From positions 620,001 to 684,000 of the forward strand of contig NZ_JAUSUI010000001.1 in assembly GCF_030813495.1 (NCBI RefSeq): a DNA stretch of 64,000 bases. Direction: 5' to 3'. Source of the stretch: Ancylobacter polymorphus. GTDB taxonomy: Bacteria; Pseudomonadota; Alphaproteobacteria; Rhizobiales; Xanthobacteraceae. A program made the position numbers and the translations under genes. Under the pieces are notes generated by a model, which searched no databases, had not been told where the DNA came from, and worked only from the letters and a program-made list of their open reading frames with translations. Below, in pieces: positions 36,076-45,651 of the stretch; the stretch's first letter is position 1; every line of letters starts with the position of its first letter.

Positions 36076-36402
36076 ATGCGCAAGCCACGGGACTTCGACG
36101 CGGAGCTGAAGGCACTCGAAGACAAGGCGCGAGAGCTCAAGACCCGCAAGCTACAGCAGCTCGGCGATCTGGTGATCGCCATTGGCGCGGACACGCTCAC
36201 TGCGGAGGAATTGGCCGGCGCGCTACTTGTGCTCGCCGAAACCAAGGACCCTGGACGGAGGGAGGCGTGGGCGCGACGGGGCGCCGCGTTCTTTCAAGGA
36301 CGGGCACGCCAATCTGCACCGGCATCTGAACGCGACCCGGTCAGCACAGCGGCGCAACCAGTCGGCGCGCAACCGCCATCAGGCGGCACGGGCGCGGCAT
36401 GA
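36076..36402 (+). CDS. traC: Conjugal transfer protein TraC (relaxosome accessory)
   Basis: A 108-residue protein, MRKPRDFDAELKALEDKARE followed by LKTRKLQQLGDLVIAIGADT, a coiled-coil plus short helical domain like TraC of Ti-plasmid systems, where it assists relaxosome formation at oriT. The tail (from about residue 85) is Ser/Pro/Ala-rich. The second ATG (36076) follows GGAGAGG and matches the family start; ATG 36064 is the alternative. traD begins one base after its stop. Confidence 0.8.
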   Translation: MRKPRDFDAELKALEDKARELKTRKLQQLGDLVIAIGADTLTAEELAGALLVLAETKDPGRREAWARRGAAFFQGRARQSAPASERDPVSTAAQPVGAQPPSGGTGAA

Positions 36403-36403
36403 C

Positions 36404-36628
36404 ATGCGGGACTGGCAGGTCGAGCGTCGCAGGCGCACCCGGCATCTGATCGAACTCGGCGGCCTCGTCGTCAAGTCGGGCGTCGTCGACCTGACCGGTG
36501 ACGACCGCGCCATGATCTATGGGGCGCTGCTCTGGATGGCGGACAAGCTCCAAGGTGAGCAGGGAGAACAGGCGCGCAGCCTTTGGGAGGTGAAAGCAAA
36601 GCAGGCGTTCGAAGAAGACAGCCACTAG
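36404..36628 (+). CDS. traD: Conjugal transfer protein TraD
   Basis: A 74-residue protein beginning MRDWQVERRRRTRHLIELGG and continuing LVVKSGVVDLTGDDRAMIYG, matching the short TraD of Ti-type Dtr regions (not the F-plasmid coupling protein of the same name). In Ti plasmids traG, the coupling protein, follows; here the next 300 bp contain no gene, so the operon is cut off. The upstream open frame inside traC is not used. Confidence 0.85.
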   Translation: MRDWQVERRRRTRHLIELGGLVVKSGVVDLTGDDRAMIYGALLWMADKLQGEQGEQARSLWEVKAKQAFEEDSH

Positions 36629-36938
36629 TGAAATTGTGGCGGTCCTGATCCATAGCTGCCGCTCTTCCGCGCTTTCAGAGACGTCCGCTTTGCGCCGCCA
36701 TTTCGGCCGTACAGATCGGATTGGCGATTTCTTGAAAGCAGAAGTTGCCGTTTACCGCTCCAGGTCATGGTTGCGCCAGCAGTCGATATTGCGCGAGCTC
36801 CAGCTTTCGGACGGCCAGCGGCCGGTCGTACGAGAGCGAGTCACCCGGCTATGCCGCTCGCGGCTGCATTGCACTCAGCGTCGCCGAGCGTAACCTTGCG
36901 TGGGGAACGGCGGGCAATTCACAGGAAGGATCCACGCC
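36629..36938. other. Gap after traD, no recognisable gene
   Basis: traG would be expected here. Short frames exist on both strands, none with a convincing start or similarity. It probably marks the deletion junction between the transfer genes and the following cargo. The last 40 bp contain the AGGAAGGA ribosome site of the next gene. Confidence 0.55.
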
Positions 36939-38135
36939 ATGTCGAATAAGCCGGACGAGCGCCTCGATCGCCGCGATTTCATGATCGCGTCCGTTGCAAC
37001 GATCGGCGCATCGGCCGGGCTCGTCGCCAACGCTGCCTCCGCCAGCGCCGAGGCATCGACGCAAAATGCTGCCGACCCTGCATCCGCAACGGTCTATACC
37101 GGCGATGTCATCCAGGGAAGAAAGGTTGTCAGCGCGCTCGACGTCCAGGACCTGGAACCGGGAAAGAAGCATCACCTGTACTTTCAGGGCGTCGAAATGC
37201 CCACCGGACAGCACTGGTATGTGTCCGTGACCGTCGCCAAGGGCGCGCGGCCGGGCAAGCGCGTTGTTCTCGTCAGCGGCGTGCATGGCGACGAGATGAG
37301 CTCCGTTCATACGGTCCAGACCCTTATGAATAGCCTTGATCCCGCGCAGATGTCGGGCGCGGTCATGGCCGTCACCGATGTGTCCCGCCCGGCCATGGAG
37401 GGCATGCAGCGCCGATGGCCCAATGCCGGCAGGGGTGCCGATCTGATCGACATGAACCGGGAATGGCCGGGCAATGAAAACGGCCTCACCGCCCCCAGCC
37501 GACATGCCGGCCTGCTGTTCAACCGACTGCTGCGGCCGAACGCCGATGCCGCCATCGACTTCCATACGGGAACAACCGGGTTCGAGGTCACCGCCTTCAA
37601 TATCGGCGGCATGGACGTGCCCGAGGTCAAGGCGATGGTGGAGCTCTACCCCGTCGGTCAGGTCTTCGACAATCACGTCTATCCGGGCGTGCTGCACAAC
37701 GCCTTCATGGACGTGGGCATCCCCGCCTTCACGCCGGAGATCGGCGCCGCCCGCGTGCTCGATCGCGGGATGATCGCGCTGTTCGTGGAGGGTACGATGA
37801 ACGTCCTCAAGCATCACGGCATCGTCGCCGGACCCATGGGACGGACGGGCAAGGATGTGAGCGTGTTCATCGGCAACAGCGCGTTCCCGATCGTGGCGAC
37901 GGAGGGCGGGCTCGTCGAGCATCTGGTCAGGCTCAACGACAAGGTCGAGCCCGGACAGAAGGTTGCCATCCAGCGAAACAGCTTCGGCGAGGTGGTGGCA
38001 GAATACATCAGCGGGGTGGCCGGAGAGGTGACCGGCCAGCGCAGCGACGCAATGGCCGAGCCCGGCAACCCCCTGGTGTTCATCCTGTTCCACAAGGATG
38101 ATGGTCCGGATCGGGCTGAGACTTATCCTGAGTGA
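36939..38135 (+). CDS. Tat-exported succinylglutamate desuccinylase/aspartoacylase family protein
   Basis: A zinc carboxypeptidase-fold hydrolase of 398 residues. The N-terminus has a twin-arginine signal, DRRDFMIASVATIGASAGLV, ending near ASA, so it should be exported folded by the tatABC system. The zinc site of the AstE/AspA family is visible: VSGVHGDEMSSVH (His and Glu) and AAIDFHTGTTGFE (second His). The natural substrate, an N-acyl or amide compound, cannot be told. It has a good AGGAAGGA ribosome site at its ATG. The convergent neighbour is a broken amidohydrolase, suggesting a former degradation module. Confidence 0.85.
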   Translation: MSNKPDERLDRRDFMIASVATIGASAGLVANAASASAEASTQNAADPASATVYTGDVIQGRKVVSALDVQDLEPGKKHHLYFQGVEMPTGQHWYVSVTVAKGARPGKRVVLVSGVHGDEMSSVHTVQTLMNSLDPAQMSGAVMAVTDVSRPAMEGMQRRWPNAGRGADLIDMNREWPGNENGLTAPSRHAGLLFNRLLRPNADAAIDFHTGTTGFEVTAFNIGGMDVPEVKAMVELYPVGQVFDNHVYPGVLHNAFMDVGIPAFTPEIGAARVLDRGMIALFVEGTMNVLKHHGIVAGPMGRTGKDVSVFIGNSAFPIVATEGGLVEHLVRLNDKVEPGQKVAIQRNSFGEVVAEYISGVAGEVTGQRSDAMAEPGNPLVFILFHKDDGPDRAETYPE

Positions 38136-38319
38136 CGGCCCCGCATTGGCAGTGTGGTCGGTAAAGGGCTCGATGCGGGGTGCTTGGTCCGCCAGTGCTG
38201 CACGCGCCAGGAGCGATCGTCGTCGCGCCAGGCACGCGATGTCCGATCGAGAGCTTCCGTCCATTGCGGCATTCGTCGATGAAACTGGTTCATGTCGATC
38301 GAACTTGGTCCGGGCCAAT

Positions 38320-39269
38320 CTAAAGGCGCAGCAGCCTTTCCGCATTGCCGTGGCAGACCTTCGCGCGGACGTCCTCTCCGATCGCGCGGATTCGATGAAG
38401 TCGGAGGCGACCTGCGGATCCTCATAGGGGTAGTCGACCGAGAACATCACATTGTCTTCGCCCAACGCCTGAAGCGTCGCGATCAGTGCTCCCGGGTCAC
38501 ATACGCCCGAGGTGGTGACGGCGATGTTGCGTTTGATGATCGCCGAGGGAAGGGCGTCCGGCGCGAGCGTCTCGCCGAGATCGAATTCCCTTCTGCTGTC
38601 GAGGCGCCAGAGCAGGAAGGGCAGTGTCTCGCCCATATGGCCGAGAATGATCTTCGCCTTGGGAAAGCGGGTGAGTGTTCCGCCGAAGACAAGCCGCAGT
38701 GCATGGGTTGCGGTCTCGGCCGTCCAGGCCCAGATCGGACCACCGATTTCGGGGCGATGGGCGAACATGGCCGGATGGTCGGCCATGGCGCCGGGATGCA
38801 GATAGACCGGGACGTCCAGTTCCTCGACACGCTCCCAGAAGGGCAGATAGCGGTCCTCGTCGAGATAATGCCCGTTGGTCTGGCCGTTGATGAGCGCTCC
38901 CCGGAGACCGAGTTGCCGGACGGCACGTTCGAGTTCGGCCGCAGCGGCCTCGGCATCCTGCAGGGCGAGATGAGCAAAGCCGGCATAGCGATCGGGCCGC
39001 TTCTGAACCTCGCGCGCAAGGAAATCATTGGCGCTGTGGGCGAGCCGGATGGCTTCCTGCGTATCGCCCATGCCCTGGACCCCCGGCGTGGTGACCGAGA
39101 GCACCATCAAATCAATGCCGGTTCGGTCCATCATCTCAAGCCGCACCTCGTCGAAGTCGGACAGGCGACGTTCGACATCCGCAAAAAGCGCGTCGCTCCG
39201 GGTCGGTCTTGCCACGTATTTCCCGAGCTCAGGGGTAGTGAAATGCTCTTCAAGCGCGATCTTGCGCAT
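38320..39269 (-). pseudogene. Amidohydrolase/gamma-resorcylate decarboxylase-like, frameshifted near its end
   Basis: The translation MRKIALEEHFTTPELGKYVA resembles 2,6-dihydroxybenzoate decarboxylases of the ACMSD clan. Metal ligands are recognisable in ALEEHF, VYLHPGAM, ILGHMGETLPFLLWR and SVDYPYEDP. At about 38385 one base is missing (CGCGCGG where CGCCGCGG would keep frame). The intended end, AAIGEDVRAKVCHGNAERLL then RL and TAG at 38320, is read in the next frame. Only about the last 24 residues are affected, so it may be a sequencing error or a recent mutation. A GAGGAGCGG ribosome site precedes ATG 39269. Confidence 0.8.
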
Positions 39270-39316
39270 GTGCCGCTCCTCTATGATTGCCGCTGTCGAA
39301 TGGCGCCGCCATCCGA

Positions 39317-39886
39317 TTATGGCTTGGGAGCGGGGCACGCCTCGGCGGGCGATTTGGTGATCTTGAGCTGATCCATCATGAAATCGGCGTTGCTTCTGGA
39401 GTCGGCCAGGAGGGCACCCGACCAGTATGCTGTCTTGCAGGTTGCGGCGTCGCAATCGCCGCCCGCGGTCTGCCATTCGCCCGTGCGGACCACGTCGCAC
39501 GCGCAGATCGCCTTGTCAGGGTTGGCGGGATCCACGGTGCAGATCTTGTTGAGACACTGCGACCAGGGCGTGCCGCTTTCGCATTTCAGCCCCTTCTTGC
39601 CCTGTTCGAACTGGGTGAGAGCGAACTGCGAATAGACCGTACGAACACCCTCCGCGTCCGTGCTTGGCTTGACCGTGTCACAGGCGACCGTCGCAAGGTT
39701 CGGCCCTTCCTGCACGTCGCAGACGCAGATCGAGATGTCGGGGTTCCCCGGCTGCGGAATGCAGGGCGCCGAGGTGCACAGGGCGAATTGCTGATTGCAG
39801 AGATAGTTCTTCGCCGCCGCAGGCTGCGCGAGGCCAAGGGCCATTCCCAGAATGGCGAGCCCGAAGCCCAAAATCATTGAGCGCAT
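39317..39886 (-). CDS. Secreted Cys-rich protein with an internal duplication
   Basis: A 189-residue precursor with a signal peptide (MRSMILGFGLAILGMALGLA, cleavage after AAA). The mature part contains two related halves, each with a run of cysteines ending in CxC: around CIPQPGNPDISICVCDVQEG and around CTVDPANPDKAICACDVVRT. In total it has about 14 Cys, which in the periplasm would form disulfides. I do not recognise the family or function. The start at 39886 follows a G-rich ribosome site containing nine consecutive G residues, a likely spot for slippage. Confidence 0.7.
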   Translation of the reverse strand: MRSMILGFGLAILGMALGLAQPAAAKNYLCNQQFALCTSAPCIPQPGNPDISICVCDVQEGPNLATVACDTVKPSTDAEGVRTVYSQFALTQFEQGKKGLKCESGTPWSQCLNKICTVDPANPDKAICACDVVRTGEWQTAGGDCDAATCKTAYWSGALLADSRSNADFMMDQLKITKSPAEACPAPKP

Positions 39887-40244
39887 TACAATTCCCCCCC
39901 CCTCAATTCTGTGATCTTACTCGTCACCGTGGATCTCTGTCCCATTGTGAGCATGTGTAACATGAAAACTCGCAGCGATCCGCCGCCCAACCCGCTGAAG
40001 TGTAGGGACTGCTTGTTGCGGATGTCGGTCGCGCAGCCGACACATTGAGACCGGAGCATCAGTTGCTCGGCGTGCTCCATCAACGCCCCGAGAAGTAGGC
40101 GCTCCCAAGTTACGCTTTGGGGCCGGGTCCAGAAGGGAAGCTATGTGCATAGCGTCAGCCAGTACCGGCCAGTCTGCCGCCGACCCCTGAACGGTTGCGA
40201 GTGGCGCGTTTCATACTCGGAGAATCAAGGCCGAGGAGAACTCA
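39887..40244. other. Gap without an intact gene
   Basis: About 360 bp between the Cys-rich gene and a broken integrase. No frame with a start, ribosome site and similarity. The end (AGGAGAACTCACATG) is the ribosome site of the integrase remnant. Confidence 0.5.
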
Positions 40245-40635
40245 CATGGGCCACTTTCAATATGATGATGTCAGCCGCGAGCGCGCAGCTTGGAACGCCG
40301 GCAAGAACGTGGGAACGAAACGTGCGCTCACGCAGAAGCAGTCCGGGCCGTTCGCTTCTTTCTCGATCGTGAGCGCCGCATTCGTGACCGTGCTTTGTTC
40401 GACCATGCGCTAGACAGCCAGCTTCGCGGTTGCGACCTGGTCAAGATCACGATCGTAATGTCGTCGCCGGATCGGAGGTCAGAACCCGAGCGATCGTCAT
40501 TCAGCAGAAGACCGGTCGTCCCATCCAATTCGGCGGTTCTGCCATGGCTTCAGCCTTTGCGTGACATCCGGACGAACATCTTCCCTGCCTGCCGCATCGG
40601 CGCCCTTGGTGAACGGCGCCCACAATCGAGCGGCT
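40245..40635 (+). pseudogene. Second tyrosine recombinase, multiply frameshifted remnant
   Basis: Three frames read in succession recall a short (about 200 aa) alphaproteobacterial phage-type integrase: NVGTKRALTQKQ (frame of ATG 40245), then AVRFFLDRERRIRDRALFDH and ALDSQLRGCDLVKI, then VVAGSEVRTRAIVIQQKTGR and PIQFGGS. At least two frameshifts separate the pieces and the catalytic C-terminal half is missing. It abuts the arcC stop codon and may mark an older junction inside the island. Confidence 0.75.
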
Positions 40636-41539
40636 AAGTCAGTGCAACCACCGTTCCGGCTCGTTCGCGCACGATGTCGGCGAGCATGTCGAGCCGGCCG
40701 ATGGCGGCACGCTGGCCGGTGGCGCGGACGAAGCGGCGCGCCGCCTCGATCTTCGGCGCCATCGACCCGGCGGCGAAGGAACGGCGGTCGAGTTCGTCCG
40801 GCGTGGCGCGGGCGAGCGGACGGGCGTCCGGCGTGCCGAAACCGTCATAGACCGCGTCGACATCGGTCAGCATGACCAGCCAGTCGGCGCGTAGAAGCTG
40901 CGCCAGCAGGCCACTGACCAGATCCTTGTCGATCACCGCCTCGACGCCGGCCAGGCTGCCATCCTCGCGCCGGACCACCGGGATGCCGCCGCCGCCGGCG
41001 CAGATGACGGTGACGTCGTTGTTGACCAGCAGCGAGATGACGCGCGCCTCCATTATGTCCACCGGCTCCGGCGAGGCGACCACGCGCCGCCAGCGCTCCC
41101 CGTCGCGAGCGATCTTCCAGCCGGGGCCAGCCGTACGGGCCGCTTCCTCGCTGTCATAGACCGCACCGATCGGCTTGCTCGGATGGTGGAAGGCGGGATC
41201 GCGCGAATCCACCCGCACCTGGGTCAGCACAGTGGCCACCAGGAAATCGTCGGGGAGCACATTCATCAGCTCGCGCTCGATGAGATAGCCGATCATCCCC
41301 TCGCTCTCGGCATCCAGCACGTCGAGCGGCGTGGGTGTCCTGGGCGTCGCCGCCGCCTGCAGCGCCAGCTGGCCGACCTGCGGTCCGTTGCCATGGGTGA
41401 GGATCACCTGGTGCCCGGCACGGCGCAGCGGCGCGATCGCCGCCACAGCGGTGGCGACGCGACGTGTCTGGGTCTCGATGGAGGGCGCCTCGCCCCGTTC
41501 CAGCAGCGCGTTGCCACCCAGCGCGACGACGATGCGCAT
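40634..41539 (-). CDS. arcC: Carbamate kinase
   Basis: ArcC transfers phosphate from carbamoyl phosphate to ADP, the ATP-yielding last step of the arginine deiminase pathway. The 301-residue protein begins MRIVVALGGNALLERGEAP, with VILTHGNGPQVGQLALQA and CAGGGGIPVVRREDG, all family signatures. It is 3 bp after arcB and the last gene of arcDABC. Its stop lies against a broken integrase. Confidence 0.95.
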   Translation of the reverse strand: MRIVVALGGNALLERGEAPSIETQTRRVATAVAAIAPLRRAGHQVILTHGNGPQVGQLALQAAATPRTPTPLDVLDAESEGMIGYLIERELMNVLPDDFLVATVLTQVRVDSRDPAFHHPSKPIGAVYDSEEAARTAGPGWKIARDGERWRRVVASPEPVDIMEARVISLLVNNDVTVICAGGGGIPVVRREDGSLAGVEAVIDKDLVSGLLAQLLRADWLVMLTDVDAVYDGFGTPDARPLARATPDELDRRSFAAGSMAPKIEAARRFVRATGQRAAIGRLDMLADIVRERAGTVVALT

Positions 41540-41542
41540 GGC

Positions 41543-42544
41543 TCAGCTCCCGATGGTGGCGACGAGAAGCGCCTTGATGGTGTGCATGCGGTTCTCGGCC
41601 TGGTCGAACACGATGGAGGCCGGGCTCTCGAACACCTCGTCCGTCACCTCCATGCAATCGAGGCCGAATTTGGCCTTGATCTGCGCCCCCACCTCGGTTT
41701 TGTCGTCGTGGAAAGCGGGCAGGCAGTGCATGAACTTGGCGTAGGGATTGCCCGTCTTAGCCATCGCCGCCGCATTGACCTGGTAGGGCTGCAAAAGGGC
41801 GATGCGCTCGGCCCAGCGCGCTTCCGGCTCGCCCATGGAGAGCCAGACGTCGGTGTAGACGAAATCGGCGCCACGGCAGCCGACATCGACGCTTTCGGTC
41901 ACTGTTAGCGTGCCGCCCGTCGCGGCGCCGATCGCGGCGATATGGGCGCGAAATCCCTCGTCGGGATGCAGGGCGGCCGGCCCGCACAGCCGCACGTCCA
42001 TCCCCATCTTCACGCCACCCAGCGCCAGCGAACGGGCGACGTTGTTGCGCGTGTCGCCCATGAACACCACGGCCATGTCGGAGAGGTGCTTGTGGGTGAA
42101 TTCGCGCATGGTGAGGAAGTCCGCCAGCGTCTGCGTCGGGTGGAACTCGTCGGTCAGGCCGTTATAGACCGGCACCCCGGCGAAGGCGGCGAGTTCTTCG
42201 ACGATCGACTGGCCGAAGCCGCGATATTCGATGGCGTCATAGATCCGGCCGAGCACGCGGGCGGTGTCCTTCATGCTCTCCTTGTGGCCGATCTGGCTGC
42301 CCGAGGGGCCGAGATAGGTAACGTGCGCCCCCTGGTCATAGGCGGCGACCTCGAAGCCGGTGCGGGTGCGGGTGGAATCCTTTTCGAAAATCAGGGCGAT
42401 GTTCTTGCGCAGCAGATGCGGCACCTCGGTGCCGGCGAGCTTGGCCGCCTTCAGCTCGGCCGAAAGCCGCAGCAGATGGCGGATCTCGGCCGGCGTGAAG
42501 GGCTCCAGGCTGAGCACGCTGCGTCCGCGGAAATTGATCGGCAT
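41543..42544 (-). CDS. arcB: Ornithine carbamoyltransferase, catabolic
   Basis: ArcB splits citrulline with phosphate into ornithine and carbamoyl phosphate. The 333-residue product shows the carbamoyl-phosphate motif [27 protein letters not shown] and the ornithine-binding MHCLPAFHD. Its length and FEKDSTRTR sequence fit the catabolic ArcB/OTC type rather than short anabolic ArgF. Gene order (arcD-arcA-arcB-arcC) sets the catabolic direction. Confidence 0.95.
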   Translation of the reverse strand: MPINFRGRSVLSLEPFTPAEIRHLLRLSAELKAAKLAGTEVPHLLRKNIALIFEKDSTRTRTGFEVAAYDQGAHVTYLGPSGSQIGHKESMKDTARVLGRIYDAIEYRGFGQSIVEELAAFAGVPVYNGLTDEFHPTQTLADFLTMREFTHKHLSDMAVVFMGDTRNNVARSLALGGVKMGMDVRLCGPAALHPDEGFRAHIAAIGAATGGTLTVTESVDVGCRGADFVYTDVWLSMGEPEARWAERIALLQPYQVNAAAMAKTGNPYAKFMHCLPAFHDDKTEVGAQIKAKFGLDCMEVTDEVFESPASIVFDQAENRMHTIKALLVATIGS

Positions 42545-42554
42545 GGCACTCTCC

Positions 42555-43802
42555 TCAAAGCGGGTCGCGCTGGATCGGGCAGGTCATGCAGTGGCCGCCG
42601 CCGCGCCCGCGGCCGAGCTCCGAGCCTTCGATGGTGATGACCTCGACCCCCGCCCGGCGCAGCCGGGTGTTGGTGTAGACATTGCGGTCATAGGCGATGA
42701 CCACGCCGGGCTCGATGGCGACGACATTGTTGCCGTCGTCCCACTGCTCGCGCTCGGCCTCGAACTCGTCGCCGCCGGTATCGATCACGCGCAGTGCGTT
42801 GAGCCCCAGTGCGTCGCGCACCACGTCGAGGAAGCCCGCCCGCTCCTCGGTGATGGCGATATCGCCGTTCTGGCTGCCCGGCGTCACCGTGAAGGTGCGC
42901 AGGCGGCTTACCACTGGCGGATAGGCGGTGGCGATGTCCGGCCCGCACAGGGTGAAGACCGTGTCGAGATGCATGAAGCTGCGGTCGCGCGGCATCAGCG
43001 CGGCGATGACCCGCTCCACCGCTCCGGTCGCCAACAGCCGCCGTACCAAATGGGACACCGCTTGCGGCGTGGTGCGCTCGCCCATGCCGATCAGCACCGT
43101 GCCGCCGCCGACCGGCATCACGTCGCCGCCTTCGAGCGTGGAGAGGCCGGGAGCGAGGCCCCCGCCATCGCCTTCGCCGTCAACGGCGTCGTCGGGCCGG
43201 ACCTCGAAGGCCTTCTCGGCGAAAAGGCCATGGAAGCGGTAGATCGCCTCCATGTGGATCGTCTCCGGCCGCCGTGCCGGCCAGTACATGGCGCCAAGAC
43301 ACAGGCCGCCATAGATCCAGCAGGAGCTGTCGCGGGTGAACAGGTGGTTGGGCAGGGGCGGCAGCACGAAATCGGACGGTTCCAGGCTGGCGGCGAGAAG
43401 GCCCGCCGACATAAAGGGCAGTTCGGCCTTGGCGATGCCGCCGATGAGCAACTCGGCCAGCTGGCGCGAAGGCATTTCGGAAAGCCAGGCGCGCAGATCG
43501 GCTAGCATTTCGGCGTCGAAATCCGACACCGGCAGGCGATGGTCGAGGATCCAGAGGCGGCCGATCGGATCGTCAAGCACCTCGGCCAGCAATTCGGTCA
43601 GCTCCAGCACCTCGACGCCGCGATCCCGCATCGTGTCGACAAAGGCGTCGTGTTCCTGCCGGGCCTTCTTTACCCACAGCACATCGTCGAACAGCAGGGT
43701 GCGGCAGTTGGACGGGGTGAGGCGACGCAGTGCCAGATCGGGCCGGTTGACCAGGACGCGGCGCAGCCGTCCGGCCTCGGAGTGAACGCCAAGGGGGGCC
43801 AT
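42555..43802 (-). CDS. arcA: Arginine deiminase
   Basis: ArcA hydrolyses arginine to citrulline and ammonia. The 415-residue enzyme ends [19 protein letters not shown] with the catalytic Cys in [21 protein letters not shown] and MHLDTVFTL supply other guanidinase-family active-site residues. It is 10 bp from arcB and 19 bp from arcD, so the operon is tight. Confidence 0.96.
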   Translation of the reverse strand: MAPLGVHSEAGRLRRVLVNRPDLALRRLTPSNCRTLLFDDVLWVKKARQEHDAFVDTMRDRGVEVLELTELLAEVLDDPIGRLWILDHRLPVSDFDAEMLADLRAWLSEMPSRQLAELLIGGIAKAELPFMSAGLLAASLEPSDFVLPPLPNHLFTRDSSCWIYGGLCLGAMYWPARRPETIHMEAIYRFHGLFAEKAFEVRPDDAVDGEGDGGGLAPGLSTLEGGDVMPVGGGTVLIGMGERTTPQAVSHLVRRLLATGAVERVIAALMPRDRSFMHLDTVFTLCGPDIATAYPPVVSRLRTFTVTPGSQNGDIAITEERAGFLDVVRDALGLNALRVIDTGGDEFEAEREQWDDGNNVVAIEPGVVIAYDRNVYTNTRLRRAGVEVITIEGSELGRGRGGGHCMTCPIQRDPL

Positions 43803-43821
43803 TTGTCTGTTCTCCTGCCGA

Positions 43822-45297
43822 TCAAAGCGGGCTGATGACGCCGGTGGCGATCAGATAGGCGGCGAGCCCGCCGGCGGTGACGATGGCGAGGGCCAGCACC
43901 ACCTCCAGCGGGGTGAACACGCGCTTGTCCTGCTCGCGGCGGGCCCAGATGTAGACCAGGATACCGGGCGCATAGAGCATGGCGCACATGAACAGGAAGG
44001 TCGGGCCGGCCGCGTAGACCAGCCAGGCGCCATAGATCGTCGCCACCGCGCCGGTGAAGATGTCGCGCCCCGTGGTTTCGCCGGCGCCGTAGCCGTCGCG
44101 GGTCAGGGCGATCTTCAGCGCATAGGCGCCCGAGAGCACATAGGGCACGAGGATCGCGGCCGAGGCGATGAGGAATAGCGCCTGATAGGTCGAGTTGGCG
44201 AAATAGGTGATGATGAGGAAGAGCTGGACCAGCCCGTTGGTGAGCCACAGCGAGACCGAGGGTGAGCCCTTATCGTTCTCGGTGGCAAGCAGCTTCGGCA
44301 TGGTGCCGTCGCGCGCCGCCATCATCGGGATCTCGGCGGCCAGCAGCGTCCAGGACAGGAAGGCGCCGAGCACCGACACCACCACGGCAAGGTTGATGAG
44401 CGCGCCGCCCCAGGGGCCGACCACATGCTCCATCACCACCGCCATGGACGGGTTCTTCAGCCCGGCGAGCTCGGGCTGCGTCATGATGCCGAGCGAGAGC
44501 AGGGACACCAGCGCATAGAGCCCGAGGCAGATGAGGAAGCCGGACACCGTGGCGAAGCCGATATCGGACCGCTTGTTCGCACGCGCCGAGACGACGCTCG
44601 CCCCCTCCACGCCGATGAACACCCACAGCGTCACCAGCATGGTGCTCTTCACCTGCGCCAGCAGGCTGCCGAGTTCGGGATTGCTGACGCCCGAGAAGTC
44701 GAGCGTGAAGACGTCGAGATTGAACGCCAGCGCGGCGACGACGATGAACAGGACGATGGGGGCGATCTTGGCGATGGTGGTGATGAAATTGGTGATCGCC
44801 GCCTCGCGCACGCCCATCAGGATCAGCGCATGCACCGCCCACAGCATGAGCGAGGCGCCGACGATGGCAGCAATGGTGTTGCCCTCGCCGAAGGCCGGCG
44901 CGAAATAGGAAAGCGCTGAGAACACGATCACCGCATAGGAGACGTTTCCGATCCAGGCCGAGAGCCAGTAGCCCCAGGCCGAATTGAATCCGACGAAGTC
45001 GCCGAACCCGGCCTTGGCATAGGCATAGGGGCCGGAATCGAGCCCCGGCTTGCGGATCGCGAGACGCTGATAGACGAAAGCCAGTGCAATCATCCCGATG
45101 CCGGTGATGACCCAGCCGATGAGGATCGCCAACGGGCCGGCCCCGGCCGCCATGTTCTGCGGCAGGCTGAACACGCCTGCACCGACCATCGAGCCGATGA
45201 CAAGGGCGGTGAGCAGGCTGCGGCTGAGCTTTGCCGACTGGGTTGTACTGGTCGTCGTCGCGGATTTGATCTGGCTGCCGTGGTCGATGGACGTCAT
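43822..45297 (-). CDS. arcD: Arginine:ornithine antiporter (APC family)
   Basis: ArcD imports arginine in exchange for ornithine, so the pathway runs without spending energy on uptake. The 491-residue membrane protein has about 12-13 hydrophobic helices and the basic-amino-acid antiporter start [20 protein letters not shown], then [15 protein letters not shown]. It is the first gene of arcDABC, with a GGGAGGG ribosome site. An FNR/FixK-type palindrome is centred 69 bp upstream of the ATG. Confidence 0.92.
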   Translation of the reverse strand: MTSIDHGSQIKSATTTSTTQSAKLSRSLLTALVIGSMVGAGVFSLPQNMAAGAGPLAILIGWVITGIGMIALAFVYQRLAIRKPGLDSGPYAYAKAGFGDFVGFNSAWGYWLSAWIGNVSYAVIVFSALSYFAPAFGEGNTIAAIVGASLMLWAVHALILMGVREAAITNFITTIAKIAPIVLFIVVAALAFNLDVFTLDFSGVSNPELGSLLAQVKSTMLVTLWVFIGVEGASVVSARANKRSDIGFATVSGFLICLGLYALVSLLSLGIMTQPELAGLKNPSMAVVMEHVVGPWGGALINLAVVVSVLGAFLSWTLLAAEIPMMAARDGTMPKLLATENDKGSPSVSLWLTNGLVQLFLIITYFANSTYQALFLIASAAILVPYVLSGAYALKIALTRDGYGAGETTGRDIFTGAVATIYGAWLVYAAGPTFLFMCAMLYAPGILVYIWARREQDKRVFTPLEVVLALAIVTAGGLAAYLIATGVISPL

Positions 45298-45359
45298 GCC
45301 GCCCTCCCTGATTGGCCTTGGCCTGGAGGAGACAATGGGCCGTGGCGGGCAGCCCCGCC

Positions 45360-45373
45360 TTGTGCTGGATCAA
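45360..45373. promoter_or_regulatory. FNR/FixK-type site upstream of arcD
   Basis: TTGTGCTGGATCAA keeps TTG and ATCAA of the TTGAT-N4-ATCAA consensus. It is centred about 69 bp before the arcD ATG. A class II promoter would start transcription near 45325, leaving a leader of roughly 28 nt. Anaerobic activation of arc operons by FNR-type regulators (Anr in Pseudomonas) is established elsewhere. Confidence 0.7.
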
Positions 45374-45505
45374 GCAGAATAGTTCCCGGGACGGCAATCT
45401 CCCGCCTTCCTGAACCCAAGTTAATAGAAACACACTGACAACTTGAATAAGGTCAGTATTCATTCCTCATTTAATTGCCGATTTGGCTCTCCCGCTCGCC
45501 GTCGA

Positions 45506-45519
45506 TTGCGCCAGATCAA
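45506..45519. promoter_or_regulatory. FNR/FixK-type site upstream of hsp20
   Basis: TTGCGCCAGATCAA is centred about 140 bp before the hsp20 ATG and 215 bp before arcD. It resembles the first arc-side box closely (TTG-G-C--GATCAA in common). A start site about 41 bp downstream, near 45554, would give a leader of roughly 100 nt. Confidence 0.6.
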
Positions 45520-45651
45520 AGCGCCATCAGAGGGATGTGTTTGTCTTCATGCGTGTCATCCAGGCGCCAGTTCCGTGGAGTGGCGACGCCCCGTTGTTTT
45601 GCAGGGATTTAACACTTCCACTGCTTGCGCGGTATTGAAGAGGAGAGTGTC

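Noticed and set aside
36404-36628. F-type TraD coupling protein
   Set aside because: Only 74 residues with no ATPase motifs; it is the small TraD of Ti-type Dtr regions.
36849-39500. An 883-codon open frame on the minus strand
   Set aside because: It joins the real amidohydrolase frame after its frameshift to the antisense of the aspartoacylase-like gene; only the part from 39269 has family similarity.
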